DNA from: a virus
IMG/VR virus record: IMGVR_UViG_3300027082_000001
Coordinates: 1 to 64,000 of that record
Direction: 5' to 3' (one strand)
DNA: 64,000 bases
Part shown: positions 33,917-42,233 of the stretch, piece after piece
Layout of the letters: each line of letters begins with the position of its first letter
How positions within the stretch are numbered: position 1 is the first letter of the stretch
The notes under the pieces: model-generated
What the model was told of the DNA's origin: nothing
The model's database searches: none
The model's input: the letters and a program-made list of their open reading frames with translations, nothing else
Program-made: the position numbers and the translations under genes

Positions 33917-36643
33917 TTAATTCCTCGGCAGTGTACGGGCAATCGTCACGTATTCATACACCATGTTGTGGGTGAGTTCTACGATTTGAGTCCCAGTCAT
34001 TGTTGTTCGACGGATGTACTGTTCTGCGGTTTCCGGGAGGTATCCACGAGAATTGCCACGTTCTTTTGCCCTTGTAAGGAACATCGGATTGAAATTCAAA
34101 TTACTTTCACCATCCAAGCCGTCGATTAGATCTTGGATGTAGTCCATTTTCTCCTCGTACTCACTTCGATCAGCTTCCAAATCAGATTGCATCTCAGCAA
34201 TATCACCTTGAACCCACCCCGCATAACCATTGGCCAGAGCATTACCTAAACCAAGAAGACCTTCTGCGCTGAAGAGCGATGTACCAGAAATGGCCGCACC
34301 CAGAGCAAATCCAGCAATAGCAGAAAACAACGCACCCCACTTCTCCCCTAACAACTCGGTCCCAACGATCTTGAGAACCTCTGCAATGATGATCGACGCG
34401 ATGTAGTTGGCCACAACGCCCGCCACAAGAGCGGCTGTACCTGTCAATCCAAGGGCCGTGCCAACGGCCAGATTCCCTCCCAGAATCCCGCTTCCAGCAG
34501 AAAATGATCCCGGAAACACCACAACTGCTATGATGATGATTGCAATAACCAAAAGGATTTTGAAGATCCCTCGCTGATACCACTTTTGTTTTGTTACCTC
34601 ATATGAGTTGAACAGGATGTGCGAGTTTGCAGTACAAAGCTGCGTGTAGTCGATGATGTTCATTTCCAACATGGTTGGATAATGTAGCGGAACCAAGAAA
34701 CCAGATTCCTCATCATCTTCCAAAGCTTGTTTAGAAGTGATTGTGACAGCTTTCCCACCATAGATGTAGTTCTGAGAAACCAGTCCCCAAATGGTCAGCA
34801 CACGATAAGTGTTGTCGTCGATTTGACGATAGATCTTCATCGACGGAATTGAGTTAGAAAGCAAACGAGTCGATTCGTCATCCCGAGTATTGTACGATTC
34901 TTCAACTTGCCATGTTACATCAGGACCAACTTCCATCTTACAGTCTTTGATACGAGACTGAATTTCGGAAACAACTTCAAATGTCCCATTGAACTGTTCT
35001 TCTTCGATATGAACCCACGATAAACGATAATCAATACCAATCGAATCATCTCGAAGACGGATCGTAGTTGTAGGGGGTGGATCCAAGGAAGGAATTTTCG
35101 GACGAGGAGGAATGTCCTGCCACCAGTAATTGAAATTTCCCCCATCTTGTTGGCCATATTGAGACAACCAATTTTCAAGCTCTTGTTTGGCTTGATCATA
35201 TGCAGCAATACGAGTTTCGAAATCACTCATTACAGACCCTGAGCCAGAATCCTGAAATGGAATCATCTTCTTGAAAAAATCATAGGTGTATATTTTTGCT
35301 GAATTATCTTTGGCATTCAGGGAAGTACCCCAGCACAGATACGCATAGTCAATGTCGTCGATAGACGGATTATCTTCAACAGTCTCAACCAATTGCCCAA
35401 AACGTTTGCCGGAAAATCCTCGACGATAAATCGCTTTATTCTCTTCTAACAAATCAGCATACTGCGGTTCTTCAATCGAGACATTGTCAATCCGAACAGG
35501 AACAAATGGAAAGAATTCCTGAAAACTAGACGCATCTATATCCGAAACCAAAGTATCGAGATTGGTATTTCCAGTCCCGATTTCATAGATGAAGATCTGT
35601 TCTGGACCATACTGCTCACCAATAAACAGATCCTGAGTGTCATATCGAGTCGTCCAAGACTCAACGACTTCTTCTCCTGTAGTAGTTGAAGTCTCTGTAC
35701 GAATTACCCCATCACCAAGATCAGTCGTCGTCACTACTGTATTACTATAGGTATTAGCGACGTTATCAGTTCCGGTGAAGTTCCAGATCTGACGCTCACC
35801 TTGCATTTTCACTCCATTCTGCTCAATGGTCACGTCACGTTGATAGATATCTTCAGACGTGTTGAGAGTGTCAGCAACATCAGCATCCACTTCGTCTTCA
35901 ATGGTTTCGTCCGGATCTCCATTGTTGTAGCTGTAAACTGTGGTTCGGGTACGTTGAAGAGTCACGTTCGTGAACGTGTTGGTTTTCTGGATCTCGTTCC
36001 AACTAGAGACATCAGGAAGGGAAGTGACACCTGTTGTTAATGTACCTTCCACCAGATCTGCTTCACTGGAGGAAATAAACTCAATATACTTCGCAATGAC
36101 ATACTGTTTCTGGGAACTGAAAATAGGTCCGACAGACCCATCATTATCCCATGCAAAGAAGTCATTGTTTGGGAACTCAACCGAAAAGGTATCAGTGCTG
36201 GGTTCATATTCTCCAAGCCAGTCTTCACCAATTCGTTCTGGATAGTTTCCCAGAATCCATTTCTCAATCCATGGTTCGAAATCTCCATCACTGACGAAAG
36301 AGTTATATGCAGAGATTTCCAACCCTGAACGTGCTGAAGGAACAGAAGTCAATGGAATCTCAGCCGCCACTGCTGCTGAATCCAAAGGAGCCGTGTTCAC
36401 AATCGAAGTCGTTGGCATGATGGAATAATTCATCTGCTGACAGTATCGAAAGAACTGAAGCTGTTTCTGTCCCGGACCATTGAAATAGGCACCAGTCAAA
36501 TCTTCGGCCAGCGATGGAGCATCTGCCATCACTGAACCGAAGATAGTCCCTTTCAGGAAGTCTGGACGGTCATCCTCGTCTCCAGCCATGTTGTACAATG
36601 TACTGGAGACGGTGATGATCTTCTTTGAGGAGAACAAACCCAT
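33917..36643 (-). CDS. Large virion protein with membrane segments
   Basis: A 908-residue protein. The first ~650 residues are rich in Thr, Ser, Asp and beta-type repeats (many TTT/VTT runs), a fold suited to a tail or internal shell protein. Residues about 690-800 hold at least three hydrophobic Gly/Ala helices (LLVIAIIIIAVVVF, then Gly-rich stretches to AIAGFALGAAI), enough to cross a membrane. A coiled coil follows (QSDLEADRSEYEEKMDYIQD). It lies in the internal-protein block between gp54- and gp52-like genes. I infer a channel-forming ejection protein; no enzymatic motif is visible. Confidence 0.75.
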   Translation of the reverse strand: MGLFSSKKIITVSSTLYNMAGDEDDRPDFLKGTIFGSVMADAPSLAEDLTGAYFNGPGQKQLQFFRYCQQMNYSIMPTTSIVNTAPLDSAAVAAEIPLTSVPSARSGLEISAYNSFVSDGDFEPWIEKWILGNYPERIGEDWLGEYEPSTDTFSVEFPNNDFFAWDNDGSVGPIFSSQKQYVIAKYIEFISSSEADLVEGTLTTGVTSLPDVSSWNEIQKTNTFTNVTLQRTRTTVYSYNNGDPDETIEDEVDADVADTLNTSEDIYQRDVTIEQNGVKMQGERQIWNFTGTDNVANTYSNTVVTTTDLGDGVIRTETSTTTGEEVVESWTTRYDTQDLFIGEQYGPEQIFIYEIGTGNTNLDTLVSDIDASSFQEFFPFVPVRIDNVSIEEPQYADLLEENKAIYRRGFSGKRFGQLVETVEDNPSIDDIDYAYLCWGTSLNAKDNSAKIYTYDFFKKMIPFQDSGSGSVMSDFETRIAAYDQAKQELENWLSQYGQQDGGNFNYWWQDIPPRPKIPSLDPPPTTTIRLRDDSIGIDYRLSWVHIEEEQFNGTFEVVSEIQSRIKDCKMEVGPDVTWQVEESYNTRDDESTRLLSNSIPSMKIYRQIDDNTYRVLTIWGLVSQNYIYGGKAVTITSKQALEDDEESGFLVPLHYPTMLEMNIIDYTQLCTANSHILFNSYEVTKQKWYQRGIFKILLVIAIIIIAVVVFPGSFSAGSGILGGNLAVGTALGLTGTAALVAGVVANYIASIIIAEVLKIVGTELLGEKWGALFSAIAGFALGAAISGTSLFSAEGLLGLGNALANGYAGWVQGDIAEMQSDLEADRSEYEEKMDYIQDLIDGLDGESNLNFNPMFLTRAKERGNSRGYLPETAEQYIRRTTMTGTQIVELTHNMVYEYVTIARTLPRN

Positions 36644-36655
36644 ATGGAAGTCTCC

Positions 36656-38008
36656 TTACAAGTTGTTGTTCGACTTCACGTTGCCAAACACACTAGAGAC
36701 ATTCGACTCAGAGAATTCAGCAGGAACTGGAACACCGATATCAAGAGTTTTCCGAGTGATCCACGAGTCCAGATACATCTTCGCAGTCTTGTGCTGTGCA
36801 TCTTTAATGAACGAGTCGATCTGTTGATCATACAGGTCTTTTTGCTTTCCAACTGAACCTTCGACAGTGGCTCCATCACTCCGAGTATCCAGAGTTTTAG
36901 CACGTTCTGCTTCAGTTTGTTCCTCAGTGAATTTGATCTGCTCACCAACCAGTTCGACCTGACGAGGTAGCGTGTTATCAAGGTTGTAATCCTTGATGTC
37001 AGCATCAGACACGAGATTCCGTTTCTGGAGTCCAATGACACCAGAGACCGGAGTGAGACCATCCACACGAGTGTCCAGAGTATTTGCCCGCTGAGTTTCG
37101 ATCTGTTCTTTGACAAGACTCGTTTCAGCAGGTTGACGCTGGTTGAGGATGTGCTGTTGTTGCGCCAGTTCGACAGGCAGCATGTTGTCACGACGGAACT
37201 CTTCAATATCCGCAGCTACCGGAACAATCCGATCACGTTGCAGCTTTTGAAGATCCGCCTGAAGCGGCTGGAGAACTTGATTCTCATATTCACTGATGGC
37301 AGCCTGTGCAGGAAGGATCCGATCCGTCTGAAGCTCATTCATGGCCACAGTGGAAGGCATCACAGCAGTACGTTCGTAGTGCGTGACAGCAAGATCAGCA
37401 GGTTGTTGGTAGTTCCGCTGGAACTGTTTGATCGCCACATCAGCAGTCACAGAGTCGTGGTTCGCTTCTTCTGTGGCAATCTGCATCTTGGTCAAACCAT
37501 ACTGAGCAGCAGTCAGGTTCAACTGGAAATTCGCTTGAGCAGCTTCGATCTTGGTTTTCTCAAGCTCCACCAGAGCCTGAGTTGCTTGGATCTCAGCAAT
37601 ACGGGCCTGCATCTGTGCAGTCACAGCAGCCCATCGTGCTTGGTCTTTCTGGAGAGTAAAAGAGACAGCTTGTCCCATAACTTGGTTTGCAATAGCCGTA
37701 TAGACCTCTGCATACTGGGAACCAGTAAGACGATTCCCTTTGAACTCCCGTTCAAGGTGTTTGTCCATGGCTTGCATGAACACATCAAAAGCACCCGGAC
37801 CTTCCAGAGTACCTTCACCAGCAGTTACTTCTGCAATAGTTGCACCAACAATGTCTGAATAAAGATTTGAGGTTTGATCTGGAGTGATATCAAATTTGGA
37901 ATCACTGAAGTCAGGAGAGGCGGGGATCGTAATCCCCGCCGTCAATGTGGTGAACAAATCATTCGCCAACGCAGACGAATTATCGGTGTTTACAAATTCA
38001 TTGCTCAT
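36656..38008 (-). CDS. Helical virion protein with 15-residue proline repeat (N4 gp54 position)
   Basis: A 450-residue, nearly all-helical protein. Between Pro203 and Pro293, seven prolines are spaced exactly 15 residues apart; the units follow a pattern like P-V-x-A-A-I-x-E-Y-x-R-D-x-(I/L)-x. Upstream and downstream are coiled-coil segments rich in Gln, Glu, Ala and Arg, with TLDTR(V/S)DG appearing twice. Position matches the N4 gp54 internal virion protein. The regular kinks would make a bent or stacked helical rod, plausible for a tube lining the tail. AAGGAG precedes the start. Confidence 0.8.
   Translation of the reverse strand: MSNEFVNTDNSSALANDLFTTLTAGITIPASPDFSDSKFDITPDQTSNLYSDIVGATIAEVTAGEGTLEGPGAFDVFMQAMDKHLEREFKGNRLTGSQYAEVYTAIANQVMGQAVSFTLQKDQARWAAVTAQMQARIAEIQATQALVELEKTKIEAAQANFQLNLTAAQYGLTKMQIATEEANHDSVTADVAIKQFQRNYQQPADLAVTHYERTAVMPSTVAMNELQTDRILPAQAAISEYENQVLQPLQADLQKLQRDRIVPVAADIEEFRRDNMLPVELAQQQHILNQRQPAETSLVKEQIETQRANTLDTRVDGLTPVSGVIGLQKRNLVSDADIKDYNLDNTLPRQVELVGEQIKFTEEQTEAERAKTLDTRSDGATVEGSVGKQKDLYDQQIDSFIKDAQHKTAKMYLDSWITRKTLDIGVPVPAEFSESNVSSVFGNVKSNNNL
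37133..37402 (-). repeat. Six 45-bp units encoding P-x14 repeats
   Basis: These bases encode residues 203-292 of the helical virion protein. Proline codons recur every 45 bases with no exception over six units. The DNA units have diverged, so the period is visible mainly at protein level. Confidence 0.85.
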
Positions 38009-38048
38009 CGCACTGATCTCCTTGTTTTCTCAACCCGATATAGCGGGT

Positions 38049-38774
38049 TTACTCGTGAGCGTCCACGGCTCCACGAGCTTTCTGGTCTTTCGCCAGAGAT
38101 TCGACTTCTTCTTTTGAAAGAGGAGGAAGCTCTTCGATTGAAAAACGAGGCATGAGAACAGTCTTGTACTGCTTCACACCGAAGCTCTGGCCACGTTGTT
38201 TGATCTCTTTTCGCATCGGATAGCGTTCTTCACGCATCGAATTGATGAGGATTTCGGGAACGTGATAGCCCAGTTCATTCTCTTCACCAAAGGGAATATA
38301 CTTCGAAACCTTGCCACAAAACTTGTTGTAGACGGTCTTGATGGAACCCGGCAGAGCAGAATCATTTGGATCCAGATTGGTGATCCGCACACGATGAAGA
38401 CGCATTGCCTTGGCACGAACGATGGCACGCTGTTCAGCCTGAGTCAGTCCGGGAGTATGGGGATTCAGCAGAGCCTGTGCAGTACGAGGAAGGTCCATGA
38501 CAGATTTTTTCTTCAGAACTGCTTTCGTTTCGTCCGTCGTCTGGTTCTTCAGAGCCTGCATCAAAGTCTGATCGACTTCATCATCTGGTTCATTCTCAGA
38601 CTCTTGTCGGTTCAGAAGAACCGGGAGAATCTTCTCCTTCAGAGTGCCAGCACCAGTATTGCCAGAGAACGAGACTTCGAGTTCATTGGCGATGTAACGA
38701 AGCACTTCCTTGTCATCCGTGTTGTCCACGATTTCCAGAAGCTCTTCAGTGGTTTTGTTGGAGATATCATCCAT
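38049..38774 (-). CDS. Virion-associated protein with SAP/HeH-like N-terminus (N4 gp55 position)
   Basis: A 241-residue protein. Residues about 20-55 (LRYIANELEVSFSGNTGAGT followed by LKEKILPVL) resemble the SAP/HeH helix-extension-helix fold, often found in phage head proteins and known for nucleic acid binding. A basic middle part (ERYPMRKEIKQRGQSFG) and an acidic C-terminal helix follow. It is the gene immediately downstream of the capsid gene, as gp55 is in N4. The fold is a suggestion from the sequence pattern. Confidence 0.7.
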   Translation of the reverse strand: MDDISNKTTEELLEIVDNTDDKEVLRYIANELEVSFSGNTGAGTLKEKILPVLLNRQESENEPDDEVDQTLMQALKNQTTDETKAVLKKKSVMDLPRTAQALLNPHTPGLTQAEQRAIVRAKAMRLHRVRITNLDPNDSALPGSIKTVYNKFCGKVSKYIPFGEENELGYHVPEILINSMREERYPMRKEIKQRGQSFGVKQYKTVLMPRFSIEELPPLSKEEVESLAKDQKARGAVDAHE

Positions 38775-38842
38775 TGGGTTTTTCCTTTTGAGTTACCATG
38801 GTGCAGTCCGCTTAACACAGCCTAAAAACCAAGACAAGAAAT

Positions 38843-38866
38843 GAAAGAGGCACCCGAAGGTGCCTC
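38843..38866 (-). terminator. Terminator after the capsid gene
   Basis: GAGGCACC (38847-38854) pairs with GGTGCCTC (38859-38866). On the minus strand the loop is TTCG and the stem is followed by TTTC. It starts 23 bases after the capsid stop. It may trim capsid mRNA or lower expression of the genes downstream. Confidence 0.75.
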
Positions 38867-38888
38867 AATCAGTCTTATGTACCTGAGA

Positions 38889-40331
38889 TTACTCAGGGAT
38901 GGGGCTGTAGGCCACGGCCATACGTTCACCACGAAGCTTGATGAAGCCGTAGAAGAACTTGACCGAGGAGAACCCGATCTTGCCGTAGGGGTCAGTCCGG
39001 TCAGCAGTCTTCTCACCGGGCTTCTTGACGATGATGCGGAACTTGGACTTGCCTTTCCCACCCATGCCCTGAAGGCCGATGGTTGCGAATGCTTCGTCAC
39101 CGATCACAAGCAGCGGAGCAACATCATAGCGACCACCAGTGGCTTGATAGCCATCATTGGTGCTTTCAGTTGCACCAACACCCTGCCAGCGCATCATCTG
39201 CGGAACCACGATGATCCGAAGATGAGCAGTCGGAATTGCACCGATCTCACCATTCATGATCGTTGCAGCATCTGCATACTTCTCAACGGGTATGAAGTCT
39301 GCCCAATCACTGATCATGATTTGCAGTTCAGAACCGATGTAAGCGATACGCGATGCCGAGATCACACGGGTGTCAGTCATCCGCGAACCCTTGATGATAC
39401 GGGTTTTCTTCGGAGTCCGGTTGTCATCGAGGATGACGCTCAGACGCTTCAGATCACCGACATCGAGAGCCGTGACAGAACCATCTTCACCAGAGACTTC
39501 AGCCACCGAAGTTGCAGTACCGGGGAAGATCTTCACGTCCGCAGCCGACAGGAGGTCAGCTTGCAGAAGGTCTTCGTAGATCTCGTTCGCACCACGGAGC
39601 ATCTCACGCGAGAGATGGCCGTAGAGGTCCGAGTCGGTATCGAACATCAGCGAATCTTCAGTCCATTCCATGAAGAAGCCGTGCTCTTGGATTTCACCCT
39701 TGCGCTCCAAACGGGTAAAGCCGACGCGGTTCACACGACCACCTTGTTCCGTCAGAGTCGGCATTTTGCCGAGGATCGTACCCACGTCACGCGAACCACC
39801 GTACAGAGAACCAGCGTTCTCCATCTTCACACCGGCACCAGCAGCAGAGATTGCTGCGTCAGCATCGGTTTCGTTCGCGTAGTGAACCACATAGTCGGTC
39901 ATACCAATCAGGGTCAGACCAGTACCACCAGTGTCGTCAGCAGCATCGGTCGCAACCGTTTCTGCCGTACCAGTGGCCGAGTTCACGTTGTCGTTGATAG
40001 CAGTTACGGCAGCAGCCGAGCCAGCATTGGCGACAGTCAGCGGGTTGGGGAACGTCACAGTGAACGTGCCGGGGACACGGGCCACACCATTGGCGTCGAT
40101 GCCTTGGTCGTTGATGTTCAGTTCGTCCAGAAGCGGCACGTAGTAGTATACGCGCAGTTCTTTACCGTAGTGCTTCGGCATAGACTTCGCATCCGCCAGC
40201 GGCGAGAAATACATCTCTTCGGCAGCGTCGATCAGCGATTTTCGATCCCAGTAGTGGGTGTTGAACTGGGGGCCAACGCTGGACTGGTTGCCAGCCTCGT
40301 TGACCTTCGGGGCGTTATAGATCTGAGCCAT
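38889..40331 (-). CDS. Major capsid protein (N4 gp56 family)
   Basis: A 480-residue HK97-fold capsid protein of the N4-gp56 type. Recognisable segments include TLTEQGGRVNRVGFTRLE, a helical E-loop/P-domain region (SREMLRGANEIYEDLLQADL), and the C-terminal block SSVKFFYGFIKLRGERMAVA typical of the family. Residues about 85-165 form an Ala/Thr/Asp-rich insertion that is probably a surface domain. Codon use is more GC-rich and regular than neighbouring genes, as expected for high expression. AAAGGA precedes ATG 40331. The preceding gene is the scaffold, and a terminator follows. Confidence 0.93.
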   Translation of the reverse strand: MAQIYNAPKVNEAGNQSSVGPQFNTHYWDRKSLIDAAEEMYFSPLADAKSMPKHYGKELRVYYYVPLLDELNINDQGIDANGVARVPGTFTVTFPNPLTVANAGSAAAVTAINDNVNSATGTAETVATDAADDTGGTGLTLIGMTDYVVHYANETDADAAISAAGAGVKMENAGSLYGGSRDVGTILGKMPTLTEQGGRVNRVGFTRLERKGEIQEHGFFMEWTEDSLMFDTDSDLYGHLSREMLRGANEIYEDLLQADLLSAADVKIFPGTATSVAEVSGEDGSVTALDVGDLKRLSVILDDNRTPKKTRIIKGSRMTDTRVISASRIAYIGSELQIMISDWADFIPVEKYADAATIMNGEIGAIPTAHLRIIVVPQMMRWQGVGATESTNDGYQATGGRYDVAPLLVIGDEAFATIGLQGMGGKGKSKFRIIVKKPGEKTADRTDPYGKIGFSSVKFFYGFIKLRGERMAVAYSPIPE

Positions 40332-40359
40332 GGTGTTTTCCTTTCAGTGTCTCAGAGTT

Positions 40360-41745
40360 TCACTCGGGAGGAGCCATCTTCAGGAATTCCTCATCCGACA
40401 TTTTATCGAAGTCAGGTTCTTTCGGGGTCATATTCCCGGTCTGCTTCGAGGGAGGTGTCGAAGAAAGATGTGGATTGGCAGCAGGCTTCTTCGTACCTGT
40501 CTGCTTCCTCGCCCCCTGTGCAACTGGCTGATTCTGAGGTTGGCCCGATTGGAGCGGAGCCATAGAATTACCACCTTGCGCGGGATTTTGTTGAGGTTGA
40601 TTGAATACTCCAGCGTTCTTCATGGCTTCTCCGACTTGATCGAAGGCTTGAAGGAAGGGAACTCCCTGCAAATAACCAATCGAGCGTTGATAATTCAACT
40701 CCTCTACCACCTTGTCGTAGATCCCACTCGCTTTCATTTCAGAGAGATTGCCGATAATTCCCGGATTCTCTCGAAGTTTGGCTTTGGACGGTTTGTCCCA
40801 GTCTTTGTGGATATGCGATACCAGAGCCTGACCTTCAGGTGTAGCAAGTGCATTATCCAACGCATCCCGGAACTCGTTATCCTGTGGGTCGCCTTGGTAG
40901 TTACTAGCCTGATAACCCGAATCTTTTTCCGTATCAAGGTCCATTGGGTCGATATTGTGACTTTTTAGCAACTGTGTGATTGCGCCTTTGTCACCTTTCG
41001 ATAGGTCGATAAGGAAATTCAACTTGTTTGGATCGTTCAAACCTTGGTCTGTCAGCATCCGATTCAGTTGCTTCATTGGCTTGATTTCCTGCATCCGACG
41101 CGAATAATTCACGCCTTGCTGCATCAAGCGAATTGCATCTTCCGGAGAACGCACAGTGAAATCTTTCCCATCCGCTTTGAATGGTTTGGTAATCTCTTGA
41201 TAAAAACCAAGAGCAGTATCCATCTGTGCAGTGTCCATGCCATCAGGGAGTTTGTAGTATCCAGCTTTGGCAGGAGTTTCTTTACCTTTTACAGATTTTT
41301 CTTCTCCGGTTTCGCCATCGGGAGTCTTCCCTTCTTCCCCGGTGTCTGTTTGGGATTGCTTACCTTTCGATGAATCTTCCTCGCCGGTAGCTTCTTTTCC
41401 TTCACCGGCCATGGGGTCAGTGTTGTTTTCGGTATTTTCCGGGTCTTCTTCTTCGGACCCGTCAGTGATGCCGGAATCAGAACCATCGTCGGACTCGCCA
41501 GACTTATCAGTGTCAGTAGATGCGTCAGACCCGTCAGGATCATTGCTATCATCTTCTTCTTTTCCATCTTGTGGTTCGTCTTCTGGGTCGTTCGATCCTT
41601 GTACTGGAGCATCGTAGTCTTCCTCGCTAGTCAGAGATGTTTCACCGTCCGGAACATTTCCCGAATAGTCTTCTTCTGACAGCTTGAGGAAATCCTCATC
41701 GCTCATGTTTTCAAAATCGTTGCGTGTGGTAGGTTCTTTAGCCAT
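40360..41745 (-). CDS. Scaffold-like protein, acidic (N4 gp57 position)
   Basis: A 461-residue protein next to the capsid gene. Residues 25-160 are extremely acidic and low complexity (Asp, Glu, Ser, Gly, Thr). The middle (160-370) is helical. The tail is Gln/Pro/Asn-rich. Nearly the same peptide occurs at both ends: FENMSDEDFLKLSEED near residue 11 and FDKMSDEEFLKMAPPE at the C-terminus. Phage scaffolds are acidic, helical and bind the capsid protein by a short terminal helix, so a scaffold role fits well; the duplicated end peptide is a good candidate for that contact. Confidence 0.75.
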   Translation of the reverse strand: MAKEPTTRNDFENMSDEDFLKLSEEDYSGNVPDGETSLTSEEDYDAPVQGSNDPEDEPQDGKEEDDSNDPDGSDASTDTDKSGESDDGSDSGITDGSEEEDPENTENNTDPMAGEGKEATGEEDSSKGKQSQTDTGEEGKTPDGETGEEKSVKGKETPAKAGYYKLPDGMDTAQMDTALGFYQEITKPFKADGKDFTVRSPEDAIRLMQQGVNYSRRMQEIKPMKQLNRMLTDQGLNDPNKLNFLIDLSKGDKGAITQLLKSHNIDPMDLDTEKDSGYQASNYQGDPQDNEFRDALDNALATPEGQALVSHIHKDWDKPSKAKLRENPGIIGNLSEMKASGIYDKVVEELNYQRSIGYLQGVPFLQAFDQVGEAMKNAGVFNQPQQNPAQGGNSMAPLQSGQPQNQPVAQGARKQTGTKKPAANPHLSSTPPSKQTGNMTPKEPDFDKMSDEEFLKMAPPE

Positions 41746-41782
41746 GATTCTTCTCCATCATTGGGCTTAGGGAAATGACGAA

Positions 41783-41800
41783 AGCCGGGATTATCCGGCT
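41783..41800 (-). other. Small hairpin at the end of the 129-residue gene
   Basis: AGCCGG (41783-41788) pairs with CCGGCT (41795-41800) around 6 bases that contain the stop codon. There is no T-run. Possibly an mRNA-stabilising structure in front of the scaffold gene. Confidence 0.35.
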
Positions 41801-42180
41801 GCCGCTTCTTCTGCTTTGATTGCTTCGTCACGAGCCTCTTCGAGAGCAACCATCTCATCACGGGCCATGTTACCCTGTTCGATGATATTCTTCATGTAGG
41901 TTCGGAAATCACCAATCGAAACCAATTGACGAGAACAGTCTTCTCGAACTTTCTCATTCAGACGACCAGAAGCAACCAGTTCTGCCAGTCGTTGCGGTTC
42001 ATCGGTAAGATAACCTTCCATTACGAGAGCCTTGAAATCTGCATTATCTGCAAGACGACGGGCTGCATCAGCACGTTCAATGATCGTACTGTAATGAGCT
42101 TTGGCTTCTTCGTATTGTTCGAGGGTCAGTTCAATGGGGGATTCGTCTTCTTCCCCCATGGATGCGTTGTATAGATCCAT
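41791..42180 (-). CDS. Hypothetical head protein (N4 gp58 position)
   Basis: A 129-residue, helical, acidic protein between portal and scaffold genes, the place of gp58 in N4. A Glu/Ala-rich C-terminal coiled coil (EMVALEEARDEAIKAEEAAA) is visible. GGAGA precedes ATG 42180. No motif points to a function; involvement in head assembly is inferred from position. Confidence 0.7.
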   Translation of the reverse strand: MDLYNASMGEEDESPIELTLEQYEEAKAHYSTIIERADAARRLADNADFKALVMEGYLTDEPQRLAELVASGRLNEKVREDCSRQLVSIGDFRTYMKNIIEQGNMARDEMVALEEARDEAIKAEEAAAG

Positions 42181-42202
42181 TTGCAGTCTCCAGTATTGGA
42201 CC

Positions 42203-42226
42203 GGGGGACCGAGGTTTCAGTCCCCC
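42203..42226 (-). other. Hairpin after the portal gene
   Basis: GGGGGAC (42203-42209) pairs with GTCCCCC (42220-42226) around a 10-base loop, in the 53-base gap after the portal stop. On the minus strand no T-run follows. It may attenuate transcription or protect the mRNA. Confidence 0.4.
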
Positions 42227-42233
42227 TTCAGTC

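Noticed and set aside
38841-40565. 574-codon plus-strand ORF opposite the capsid gene
   Set aside because: The open antisense frame results from regular codon use in the capsid gene. No protein-like features, and it would cross the terminator and the capsid start.
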